Shown: positions 10,312-23,644 of the stretch, piece after piece | Layout of the letters: every line of letters begins with the position of its first letter | Position numbering within the stretch: the stretch's first letter is position 1 | Origin: Perkinsus chesapeaki | Lineage: Eukaryota; Perkinsozoa; Perkinsida; Perkinsidae | Direction: 5' to 3' | DNA length: 26,252 bases | NCBI GenBank assembly: GCA_013115145.1 | Contig: JAAPAO010000512.1 | Location: 1-26,252, forward strand | Notes under the pieces: generated by a model | Told to the model about the DNA's origin: nothing | Databases searched by the model: none | What the model saw: only the letters and a program-made list of their open reading frames with translations | Translations under genes and position numbers: made by a program

Positions 10312-12541
10312 TCATGCTGCTGCCTCCTCTGTGATGTCTTCATTACGCTTTCTTTTGGGAGACCAATTCGAGAACGGACGACAACAGCAAGAAGGATCGC
10401 TGCATTCCTGTGTGGTCTTCAGACAACGTACGCCAATTTCCTTAAACACTTTACGGGGGCCTTCAGGGAAATCAACCATGCTAAAACCGAGCTCACCAAC
10501 TTCACCAAGATACACGCTTGGTCCAACCTTGCCTGAGGTACCATCCCTTTCAAACAAGTCCAAGGGAAAATCGGTATTACCATCATCCCTATCGTATCCG
10601 ACAAGGAAATCGAAACGGTTGGCCGGACTGCCGTAAACGCTTTCGGTGTCCATCCACTTGTAAAACTCGTCTATTATATGGAAGCATGTTTTCTCCACAT
10701 CCTGGAGTCGGCCAACGCCACCACGGAACCATTTCTTGGCTGCATCGGCCACCTTGGTTTCATGCTCAAAGTCAATGAACAAGCCAGCTGAGTTCACCGC
10801 ACGGAACCTTCACAAGAGTAGCTTCCATCATCATCAGCGGCGGCGGCACTGATGACCGTACCTTGTGTAGAGGATCCTTTCCACCTTGTCATTAACAACG
10901 AACATTCGAAGCTCCAAATCGACCGGTACACGCTGCTGGACGAAAACAGAGTCCACCTTGCAGCCCTTCTGCTCGAACAAGTCCAACATTTGATAGGAAA
11001 GCTCGCCGATGTTATCACACGTTCTGAAGAGGACGAGGCTCCGGCTGTAGCAGACTCAGGCATCGGATACCCTACCTCACGTCAGCAGCCTCCCAAGAGT
11101 ATCCAAGCTTGGCGATTGCACCTCGGGGAAGAGGGTTGGCCTTCTGGGAACCACCACTAGTGAGGCTGCACAATGCCGATAGCCTCTCCCAAGTTAACTG
11201 AGTAAGTCGCATAGCAAAACGCTGAGGTTTCCAACCTACCCTGGCAGCGCTGTCGGGTGAAGCTACAACGTGACCACGAGAAACGCGCGTCGTCGGCGGC
11301 ATGTGGAGCTCGGGTATGGTACAAAGATGGGCGTAGAAAGTCTTGGAAATGATAGTGTCCAATCTAATAAGGTGATTCACGGCAGCTCGGCGCCAGCGTC
11401 TCTTACAGATGGCTGGGATGGGGGAACATAGTGGGAACTCCCATGGCCTCGACTCCGACCATCAGCTCGAAGAAGGCATCTTTGTCTATGTAACCACCAG
11501 CATCGGTGATATTATCCTCGAAGGCCGTTGGCCATAAGAAATACCTGCAATATGGATTTGGCAATGAAAAGGCTGACATAGCATTTACATAGAAGCCTTG
11601 TGGCGGCCGGTCAGCATCTGCCTTATAGCCAAAGGACTTATCTTCCTCAGATCATCAGCATTAGTAACGAAGGCACTGAGCACCTGGGCAACATTTCGTC
11701 ATAACAATCTCCCCAGTAGTATCGTCGTCCACTGCCACTAGTTAATCTACTATCTTGAATCTTTTCTGGGACCAATAAAAGCTTAGGTCGATGATCAATA
11801 CTCTCCTACGTCAGACTTTATAGCACTTTACGGGCTCCAAAGGGTAGATAATTCTTCACAGAACGACAAAGTGACTCACTTCATAATCGTTCTTGGCGAC
11901 CTTCCTTATGCCCTTTTGCATCATATGGCATATATAAGTATCAGATACGTTGGAGCCAGCCTCACCCCAACTCTGCCAGTCGTAGTCGTTAACTGTACCA
12001 AAGTTCGGGTTACCCCATCGAACCTGAGTGAATGCGACGCCAATCTACGAACGAGCAACAGTTCCATAGTGACTTCGCACCACAAAGAGGGACAGGCTGG
12101 GCTTCGGGGGCTCGGTGAGACGGACATCAGCCGGATAATAGGCCTGCTCGATGTTCCTGGTGTCAGTGGTATTAAGCACGTCTTGCTCTCTATCAAACCA
12201 AATACGGTGCTCGTATCGTACCTAAGCAATAGGAACCCTACAAATGATATAGGTAGCTATATAAGTACCTTGACATAAGTATCATGCTTCGCAGGATTGA
12301 ACTCTGACTCCTTGAAATCCTTAATAACCACAGCCGGCTGCCACCGATCGCTCCACCCTATCTGTGGCCTATTGTAGCCTTGGACATGCGTGTCAACGGC
12401 AAACCAGGCTGGGTCATGGGGGCTCTTTTGCATCTGGTAGAAGACCCAGACCTTAGTGCCAGCCTTGAGGTCACCGATGCTGCTGTTGGACTTGGCAGCG
12501 TGATGGTGATTATGCTTCCCAGCTAATGCGCCAGAACTCAT
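10312..12541 (-). CDS. conserved unknown protein, ATP-grasp-like C-terminal part
   Basis: The ATG at 12541 opens MSSGALAGKHNHHHAAKSNS and then a charged region (TKVWVFYQMQKSPHDPAWFA; WSDRWQPAVVIKDFKE). After an intron come YEHRIWFDREQ and LTEPPKPSLSLFV. A 36-nt intron (12045-12080) then joins to IGVAFTQVRWGNPNFGTVND. Further exons: GGYIDKDAFFELMVGVEAMG (about 11480), KTFYAHLCTIPELHMPPTTR (about 11330), PRGAIAKLGYSWEAADV (about 11110), DLELRMFVVNDKVERILYTR (about 10920). The last exon ends with PANRFDFLVGYDRDDG, a Cys cluster (CSDPSCCC) and EEAAA-stop at 10312. The sequence 'AIAKLGYSWEAADV ... ELRMFVVNDKVERILYTR ... RFDFLVG' resembles the nucleotide-binding lysine strand and later strands of an ATP-grasp fold. 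That is inference by pattern only, with no confident family name. Confidence 0.65.
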
Positions 12542-12822
12542 TATATGAATACAACTGCTAACAGGAATGCCTCACTCCCTCAACCGCAGCAGCTCCAACC
12601 ATCCGTAAACCTCACAGCTGATCAAGAGAGACCTTTACGCGGTCACCAACAGAAACGCAATCGAAGGCTTGGAAAAATAACAAGAACTATTCAAGATGTA
12701 AAGCAATGGTCATCCCAGCCAGTGCGTCAAAAACATGCTCATTCCGCCCCCGAGATGGCTCCAGTCTGCTGCCTCATCTCAATGGCATGAAGTCGGAGCT
12801 CTCTTTGGTCACCTAAACGAGC

Positions 12823-13655
12823 CTACACTACTGGTCTAGGTGAGCAAGCAGTACCACTAGCGGTGGCGAGGTCTCCATTAGTAGCAATAGGCGGTCGACT
12901 GTCGGGTATGCCACCGTGAGGGAGGTAACTCATAAGACGGCCAAGAACACCATCATTGCCAGTACCACCGCTCACAGTACGGCCGTGACCTGGCACCCGC
13001 GTAGGGCTACCAGCTAGCATACTAGCTTACCAGAAAACAACTGCTGACTTGGAGGCTGCGCTGGCAGAAGAGGTTGCCCTGAGGACCCTGCTCCAGCGCT
13101 GGTGGCGGCATCACCCTCATCATCATCAGGTATACAACATGCACACCATGAACCCCACCATGCGAGCCTATTTATCCATGACGGCAGAGGCCGCCCAAGA
13201 ACCTTAGAAATAGGAACTGCGAGAAATTACAGTGCAGAACCTACTGCCCGGCAAAGCGCATCCGAAAAATGATTGCAGTTCCTCTTGACTATATTGTACG
13301 TGTCGCCTCGGAACTCATCACGTAGCCTATCGAGGGCGGAATCGATCTGCCTCATCGTCAGAGATGTTCGCCTGACCAAATTATACACATTAACACCCAA
13401 TCAGCAGATACCCCATATCGATAGCTATTTTAAATCGAGCCTCTGGGGCCTCTCCAGGCTGACAGTCGTATACACCTATAAAATAGCAACCAATAATCCC
13501 TCGCCGGCGTCGCTTCTACCTTCGCCTTTTGCGAAGGAGTATTCTCTGCCCATTATCTCAACCCCAGTGTGGTGTGCCCCACAGCAGGGAAAGAATACAT
13601 TAGATTCAGCCAGGTCATACACATTCACCGTTACTTGCAAAAGAGGCCTTCTCAT
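12823..13655 (-). CDS. PPPDE / DeSI-type thiol isopeptidase
   Basis: A papain-fold peptidase family that removes SUMO or ubiquitin-like tags. The ATG at 13655 is preceded by an in-frame TGA; it gives MRRPLLQVTVNVYDLAESNV, then GAHHTGVEIMGREYSFAKGE with the family's catalytic His block. After an intron: YDCQPGEAPEARFK and IAIDMG (about 13470-13410). Then comes SALDRLRDEFRGDTYNIVKR and NCNHFSDALCRAV (about 13290-13250), with the catalytic Cys in the NCNHFS signature. The domain ends with PLPSWINRLAWWGSWCACC (about 13190-13140). A low-complexity Gly/Pro/Ser tail (DDDEGDAATSAGAGSSG; LLPAQPPSQQ) follows and runs to a stop at 12823-12825. Both catalytic residues are present, so it is probably active. 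Whether SUMO is the substrate cannot be told. A further splice past the stop codon is possible. Confidence 0.88.
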
Positions 13656-13995
13656 GTATCAACTACTTGCATGAAGCTAAGATACTACTTCAACGCAAAA
13701 GCTATCGAATCTTCCGTTAACCCAAGTATTGTTTGATAATGAATAAGGATAGCACTCGTTATGATGGTGATGAGCATAGCAATAGAACGAGGGCAGCCCC
13801 CTCGATCTATCAATGCTGCTCTTTTAATAAAAACACAAAGGATATGGTTCACAATAATGGTAAGGGAGAATGGCTTCATACCGCTCCTTTCTCCAATCAT
13901 CGTCTTATCCCCGGCGGCACTCTTCGACTCGAACCCGGGGGATACCGCAAGTACCTACAATCCGCGCAACTAACCTACGCTTTACCTCGCAGACC
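13656..13995. other. intergenic, no gene seen
   Basis: About 340 bp between the isopeptidase start and the kinase 3' end, both on the minus strand. It should hold the isopeptidase promoter and the kinase 3' UTR. A GGGTTCGAGTC string near 13922-13936 is a partial match to a Pol III B box, but no tRNA fold surrounds it. Confidence 0.35.
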
Positions 13996-17235
<3,240 letters not shown>

Positions 17236-17468
17236 GCCGGAGAAGAAGGACTAGGAAAGCCGATCAAAATGTGATAAACGTGGCGTGCGCGTTCCTCGCC
17301 ACAATTCTGCTAAATTTTACATATTCGAAAAATGTAGCGCTCGCCCGAACTGCGCAACTCGATTGTCAAGTTGGAAATTTGAAGCCTTCCTTGACATGCA
17401 ACCTCTCTGGTACCTTGGATAGTCCCCAGACACTCGACACTTGAAGTAAAAGCGCACACGACGTCATA

Positions 17469-20400
17469 TTAGAGCAGCATAATGTTGCCATTGATGGACA
17501 GCATCCCTTCAGAGGAAATCTCGAGGTCATATTGTGCAGCGACAATCGGGCTGTCTTCACAGCAGTGCCTCATATCCACAAATAAACAGCTCTTTGGCTG
17601 ATTGTGAACCTGGAGGGAGCAGCTCTTAGTCAAAATACGATTCTAGGGACGCCCACCAGGCGTTGGAGCATCTCTTCAACTCCCCTCAGTCCTATCGCAT
17701 CATTATCTGCGATATAGACGGTCCTCAGTGCGTCAGATTCCACCAGACGATCAACTAATTGAACGAAACCTGAATAAGAAGGATTACTAAATCTAAATGG
17801 TTGGGCCTGGCGGCTCCCACCGTAGTTGAACTGCAGGCTGGCTCTCGACATGCCAAGTATCGTCAGCTCTCTCAAATGGCATAGAGCGTCTGCGAATTCT
17901 ACCAGACCTGAGCGGGCTTGTCAGGCGCATGTCTTTCGGACTAAGCTGCGTACTATCTTCCAAGACATTGGAGCCGATGAAGAGTTCCTCAAGTAGCAAG
18001 CACCTCCGTAAAGACTTGAACAACGCTTTACATCCGGTTGGTGTGAGAAAGTTATCCTCGAGGTTCAGTATGTGAAGATTCTTCAAATTATTCTGAGAGG
18101 AAGACTGCCCCGATATATGAGTGCTGTGGGGGTTCGAACCCACGCGGACCATGTCCAGTGGATCTTAAGTCCACCCCCTTAACCACTCGGGCAAACACTC
18201 ACGTTAATAACTAGTATTGTTTCATGTAGCATGTACTACACTCTTACATTGCCAATAGCATCAGCTAGTGAGGCTACTCCAACGTCTGAAAGACCAGCCT
18301 TCCAGAGGTTCAGTTCAATTATCGGGCATGTGCCGAGTCTTGAAGAAGAACACAACGCGATTATCGGCGTGTCCCCGATGTCCTGGCATGAGATACAGAC
18401 ATCATTGAACATCAGCATCTGCCCTCACATTCCCACTCCATCGCAATCGAATACATTCTGATTGCCTATGGTGGAGGTTGGTCGACTCTTGTACTGCCGA
18501 TTGTATCCACTGAGGGTTCGTACCTGTAACAGGCAACTTGTTACATAACATGGATCAGTTAAGGGTTGCCTTCTCGAGGTGGCACTTTATTCAAACTGAT
18601 TGAATCATCACTGCCGTTCAGATTGGGTATATAGCCTTCCTCATCTGGACTGTCGGGGTATGTCTCATCAGTCCACGTTTCCAATCCATCCCATCGCAAC
18701 CGAGACACTAATAGAATGCGACAAAGATACGCTCTTCAACGAGGTGTTCAACTTACCGTTGTCATAATGGGGCAGCATTTTTACGCTATTAGGGATATTG
18801 TACAGCATATCAACCACATCATGCTGGAAGTTGTCAGACCGAACTAAATCGTCTAACAGTCTTCCTAGTTCCCCTCCCCTCAAACGCTTTGCTCTTATAC
18901 GAATGGTGCATTGGCAAGCCTGTGCTGACCTAAAACAAGAGATCATCAATGAAAGCGGAATGTCCATATTCCTCTCACTTTCGCCGATCATTTCCCATGT
19001 CTTCTAAACCTTCTATCCAAACCTTCGCCGACATCACTTCCTCCTCCGGTAACTTAGCGAGTACTAAACGTCTAAGCCCTCCCACCTGAATAGAATGCTT
19101 CGCAGTGTCTTCAGCCTTCAGCCACGGACTACCACATTCAGGCCTAATGTGCTGTCAGTGGCCATCCCGTTGAAGTCAATGCCGTATAATACGAACCGGC
19201 ACAAAGCCGACGGAAGAGGAACTCTCGGTCGCATCAGCTGCATTTCCTTTGTCCAGCGATTAATATAGTATATATTTCCCCATACGGGGTCTTTGGCCTC
19301 TACCCAATCAGTTACTTTGTTGCCTTCGCATCGTTCAGATAGCCATGACCCTAACATTGAATAAGATGTGAGGCCAGTGACGATTTTTCTGCTGCCGACC
19401 TTACTCCAGTCAACGCTGGTAGCTGTGGTCGAGGTAGACCAGGTTGAACCGGTGCTACGGGTTGACGTGCTATCGGACGAAACCGAGGAAGCCGTGAAGG
19501 CGCTCCTAGGTATGCGCTCGGGAGGCCCATCGTATGGTCTTCTAGTCTGCTTGCCTCGTAAAGGACTAGACGGCTCATCTGTACTCTTTACAACTGCACT
19601 CCCGGGTGACTGGACAAACTATGGACATTATATACTTCAAACGTAACTACTAGTTCCCTCGGCTCCTCGTGTCTGAGAAATAGGGGACGGCCTTGCGGTG
19701 TAAGAAGCATGGTCCATCCGGTCAACTCCTCTCCCACCGACGGTGCCTTCTAAAGGTGAACCATAGTACTTCTAGCAGGAGTGCGAGTTGAATGACCTTA
19801 GAGGGTTTAGTGCCAGGCAGAGATCTTGCTTGCCTTTGTGCAACAACTATTCGAACCCTCGTCCCGTCTATGTGTGTTACCCGTACTATGTCACCGTGGT
19901 TCAGCTTGCCAACAACTGGGCTTAACAAACTGGACTCCTGACAATGAGTCTTCCAGGTTTCTACATTTGCTCCATGTACTGACCTTCCGCACCAACACCG
20001 AATCATGACACTCATATGGTGGAATGTCGAGGGTTTTCTCTATGTCCCGGTTCCAGCCTATACTCCCAACAGGTGTTGTCACACGAAATAACGAGCGATT
20101 CTCATCTGACAGACTTGAAGCGTAAATCATTCAGCGACTTGGCGAGTTTACTTTCTGTGTTCGACGACCGTTCAAGGATATGTGGCAAGGGATCGAGGAA
20201 AGGATCTCCTGGTGCAAGAAGAATCCATCCGTGCTGGCAAGGCTCGTATCTGATCTTTAGCCCTTTATTTTCATTGAAAGGAAAAGGCAAACCTCAGAGG
20301 ATCTACGACGGTTTCGAGAACGGTCTCGGTGATAACTACAGGGTGCATCACCTTGCGAAGCTGGGCATCTTCGAGTCTGCAAGGCTTCACATCATCTGGT

Positions 20401-22199
20401 GGGATGAGGACCTGTAGTGGGTTCTGCTAATACTTTTTACGATGAGATAGTTCTACTCTAACCCAGAGCCCACTGGCCATATGTACGAACGCTTCGGCCA
20501 CAACAAGCTCATTCGGCTCAATACTCCTCAAGCGAGCACTATCAGGCTCTGGATTCGAGAATAGAGTACCCTTTAGACCCGTTGGTGAGCAGAAAGCGCA
20601 CAGTTTCCATATGTTGTGGTGGAGCAGTTCATGTAGGCTGAATTGTGCCTGAAAGTCAACTCTTCGTTCGATCTGGTAGGTCCCCCCCCAGTAGGCTGAC
20701 CTGATTAACCCACTGGTTACGAAAGTACACTCGATGCCATAGAGCATCGACACATTGCCTCCAGTCCGCGCCTACTGTCTGTGACCTCAGTAGGCGGAGT
20801 AGATCAATGTACGATACGGGCTCTCGCAAGGACTTATCTAGTCAGAATGCGATGGGTAAGATGGATTAACACATCCCGTTACGCTGCGGAGACTTTCGAC
20901 TTTGGCCATCTGGAGGAGTGCCATCCAAGATCATCAACCTTGTAGGTACTTCTGCAGGATCACCGGCTTGTGCTGCGATGGCCTAAGTGCAAAAGTGGTT
21001 TGAGCATTCCTCGGGTTGATCTCACCAGAAGGCCTTTCTCTCGTGCGATATCGTGCTCATCAACCAGCTTCACGACCCGTCGAACATTGAACACTGACCA
21101 TTTGTCAACAAGTTGGAGCCATGCCTCATGTGATGCTAGTCTAGCATTGGCTCCAACGATTGCTGAGAGACCATACTCTTGCCCTGGATACACATACCCC
21201 TCAACTGATGACGCGAGATTGACGTCGCTATGAACTGTCTAAATGACCGAGGAACAATCTACCGAACCCAGTGATGATTCTTACCAATCTGCTCTTGGGT
21301 TTTATAAGACATCCTTCGTCGCATATCAAACGAGTGTACTCTTCATACAATGGAGGTTGACCCAAAGGCTGAATCTGAATTCGCCTATTCTCTATACCTT
21401 TTCTACGACAGACAGCCCGAATTACCAGTAGTCGGCCATCCAGCGTCTGCGTGGCTATCCAGCCAAGTCTGGTGACACCCTCGTTGTCTATGTAGAGGAT
21501 TCGAACTACCCTATTTGCAGCTGATGGCTCACAAACCACCAAGAGATCTCCTGTCCGCAGCTGTATCCTGTTACCACACTTTACACTACTCCAGGATGGA
21601 CTGTTCCTACCCTACTTCTGATCCACTAAGTTGACTATCGCTGCAGATTTCTATGCACCAGTAAGGGTCCTTTCGACACTCTACTGCGTCTTGCGGTGTC
21701 ACGTAATGAATGGACCATGACCGCGCCACTAAAAGATCATGAAGCCCTCCGCCTTGAAGAAGGGATGTTAAATCCCACAAAGCCTGCAGAGCACCGATGT
21801 AAGAAGATTGAGCAGGATGATGATCTTAGCGGTTAAGCCCACCTCGAGTGTCTTAGGCATATAGAAGTAGTGGCGATCTTCAGGATTTTGCCCTGGCACT
21901 CGGGAGACATCCGTGACCTTCCGCCAGCCGCATAAACGTTGGTCGGCAAAGTCGGCCTCCTCCACGAAGATTGTATAATATCTTCCAGCATGCTTTTAGG
22001 AGAACAGAATTAGTAGTCTTTTGGCTTACTCATCAGGAGACCTTGGTAGAGGGATGCTACTCGATGCAGTATCCCTACTGTTCCCTCCCGCTGTTGGTGG
22101 AGGTATTTCTATTTCGAGCTCTGGTCTCAAGCGCCGCATACTTGGATCCAGCGGGATAACTTGTTGCCTTCCTTGAGATTCGGTAAGGGAGCAGGACAT
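17469..22199 (-). CDS. large WW / SH3-like / leucine-rich-repeat protein, unknown function
   Basis: The ATG at 22199 gives MSCSLTESQGRQQVIPLDPS and an acidic Pro-rich N-terminus (EIEIPPPTAGGNSRD). A WW-like unit follows (GWRKVTDVS then HYFYMPKTLEVG, about 21935-21835). SH3-like segments are inferred at about 21545-21430 (LVVCEPSAANRVVRILYIDN, GWIATQTLDGRLLV), 20590-20470 (PNELVVAEAFVHMASGLWVR) and 19955-19850 (GKLNHGDIVRVTHIDGTRVR). Then a Ser/Thr-rich linker (about 19600-19380) and a second WW-like unit with one aromatic replaced (DWVEAKDPVWGNIYYINRWT, about 19320-19255). The C-terminal third carries leucine-rich repeats of the ribonuclease-inhibitor style: IIELNLWKAGLSDVGVASLA, LKNLHILNLEDNFLTPTGCK, LLLEELFIGSN, LRELTILGMSRASL, ALRTVYIADNDAIG. 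The stop TAA is at 17469-17471. No signal peptide, membrane segment or enzyme domain is seen; a protein-interaction scaffold is likely. Exon joins in the middle are only partly resolved, and one gene rather than two is an inference. An intron at 18093-18247 contains a tRNA gene. Confidence 0.65.
17769..19154. repeat. segmental duplication, copy A
   Basis: 1386 bp aligned without gaps to 24867-26252 at a constant offset of 7098. By eye I count 23 substitutions (about 98.3% identity). The left end falls inside an LRR-coding exon at CCTGAATAAG. The right end is not reached, because the second copy runs off the window. It includes LRR exons, introns and the nested tRNA-Leu gene. Confidence 0.95.
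18118..18200 (-). tRNA. tRNA-Leu(UAA), nested in an intron (copy A)
   Basis: Read on the minus strand, the acceptor arms GAGTGTT and AGCACTC pair fully (one G-T) and the discriminator is A. The D arm is CCCGAGTGGTTAAGGGG. The anticodon arm GTGGA-CTTAAGA-TCCAC carries anticodon TAA. A long class II variable arm (TGGACATGGTCCG) and T arm (GTGGG-TTCGAAC) follow. The T arm has one extra C on its 3' side compared with usual eukaryotic tRNA-Leu, giving an 8-nt loop or a bulge, so function is probable but not certain. The gene sits inside the 155-nt intron 18093-18247 of the LRR gene, on the same strand. Confidence 0.85.
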
Positions 22200-23227
22200 T
22201 GACGGAAACCGCGAACTGATGATTCACTGATGATAAATTGAGGACCCTCGGCGGCGGTTGACGTGTAATCTTATCTACACGAGTATATTGAGTTATCGCC
22301 ACTGACTCTTGGATCTCGCTGGACCCCGCTACAAGGCATCCTCGTCAATTACGTAATTATTTAGCTGGGTGAGGGCGGTGATCCAAGGCTGGGCAGTATT
22401 CATCGTTGGCCGCCCACGGGACACTAGAGTCTTTTTCAGCTGGTTTTTCATTTGACGCTGATACGTTCAATATGGTATTTCACTCTGGTACTTCCCGCAG
22501 AGGGACACCATGCTCTTGGAACTGAGGCTTCCATCTTCGACAGGCTTGACGCAGAGGGAAGCCCATCGATAGCCGCATTGGATCTAGCCGCAAATATCTT
22601 GCCGCATTGGATCAGAAGTCACTTACACTATATTAGCAACGAACTAGCTTCACCGGTAATTAACGACAACCAAAAGCGGCCCTCAAGAAACAGGTTACCT
22701 ATTGTAGCTGGGGTATTGCCTGTGACTCTAAAACTCGCCCTGGCGAGTGATACATGATAACGAGGTTGCCCGACTCGAAGATGGGCATCCGCGGGCCAGA
22801 AAGGGCCAAAGCACTGAGTACTTTGGGAGACCCAGAGTTAAGACCCTGGGGACCTGGCTCTCTATAGGGCTACATACCAGAGGCCTAAGGCCTAGGCATG
22901 CAAATACAGATAAGAAAATACAGACATGCGTGCTGGACTAGGTTGGGCCACCAGAGTAGAGCCGCTCCCAGGCATAACTTACTGGCAATAATTGTCCATG
23001 CAGGGAGGCTGGATGAGAAGTCTACCGAGTCATCATCATACTACCAGGTACCATGGTTCGGAGACCTCAGTTAAGCTCAAGACCCTGGGATACTCAGCAC
23101 TAATTTAGCACGTTCATATAATTGTACTAGAAAATAGACATTCGCATCAGGACGTCAAAAGTCCAGCTAGCGCGATGGCATACTGATCATGTTCAGTGAA
23201 AGCCGGCAAAGTTACTGCAGTTCTCCC
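22200..23227. other. gene-poor spacer, 5' flank of the LRR gene
   Basis: About 1 kb between the start of the WW/LRR gene and the end of the secreted-protein gene. It holds diverged repeat R1, a 13-bp direct repeat (GCCGCATTGGATC at about 22574 and 22600), and an imperfect repeat with AGTTAAG and ACCCTGGG at about 22825-22856 and 23058-23092. A 101-codon plus-strand frame at 22452-22757 has no recognisable motif and overlaps R1, so it is not called. Confidence 0.4.
22345..22570. repeat. diverged repeat R1
   Basis: Direct repeat partner of 24598-24856. Shared blocks are TCAATTA, TTATTTAGC-GGGTGAGGG (one mismatch), and at the far end GCAGAGGGAAGCC-ATCGAT (one mismatch), with patchy similarity between. 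No open frame spans it. It may be a decayed mobile element or duplicated intergenic DNA. Confidence 0.55.
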
Positions 23228-23644
23228 CTAAGGCACTCGTTTGAGCTTGAGAGGAGGCACCCCCTTTGACCCACTGAAAACATAGTAATCAGCTTCAGCC
23301 CAGTCATCAGTGAAAATCACTATTGTCATTGCTATCACATAAGGTTCATCGAGGCGCTGCAAGAAGGGGGGCATCACCTTATCATAATCATTCTGATCCC
23401 ATTTCAAGTCATATCGACCCTTATGATATTTGTTCTTCGTCGCCTTGACATTAAAAGTATGCTTGTCCTTGGAGTCTTCCAGATATACGACCATAGTTTG
23501 AGGTTTACTCTCATCATAAGTAATTTCTACAGTAAGAGCCGAAGCCTTTGTAGTATAGACACCTTTGAACGTGTGTTTCTGGGCGTAGCCAGGGATAACG
23601 AGCACAAAGATAACCAATAAGTGCAGCTGAAGTAGTTTTGCCAT
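23228..23644 (-). CDS. intronless secreted orphan protein
   Basis: Single-exon frame of 138 codons: ATG at 23644, stop TAG at 23228-23230. The N-terminus MAKLLQLHLLVIFVLVIPGY is a textbook signal peptide, with a short basic start, a hydrophobic core and likely cleavage after GYA. The mature part is about 115 residues, beginning QKHTFKGVYTTKASALTVEI, lysine- and tyrosine-rich, with VYLEDSKDKHTFNV, IVIFTDDWAEADYYVF and a basic end PPLKLKRVP. It has no cysteines and no second hydrophobic segment, so it is predicted soluble and secreted. I recognise no family. The lack of introns is unusual next to its neighbours. A TTTTCTCTTACTAG acceptor-like string just upstream (about 23677-23690) could be a trans-splice or 5' UTR splice site. 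Confidence 0.7.
   Translation of the reverse strand: MAKLLQLHLLVIFVLVIPGYAQKHTFKGVYTTKASALTVEITYDESKPQTMVVYLEDSKDKHTFNVKATKNKYHKGRYDLKWDQNDYDKVMPPFLQRLDEPYVIAMTIVIFTDDWAEADYYVFSGSKGVPPLKLKRVP

Noticed and set aside
11871-12278. 135-codon plus-strand open frame
   Set aside because: It is antisense to exons of the ATP-grasp-like gene, whose minus-strand peptides join cleanly through a splice at 12045-12080.
13273-13674. 133-codon plus-strand open frame
   Set aside because: It is antisense to the PPPDE isopeptidase, which has both catalytic motifs on the minus strand.
20016-20417. 133-codon plus-strand open frame
   Set aside because: It lies opposite coding-looking minus-strand sequence (DAQLRKVMHPVVITETV; NTESKLAKSLNDLRF) inside the WW/LRR gene and has no motif of its own, so it is probably a shadow frame.
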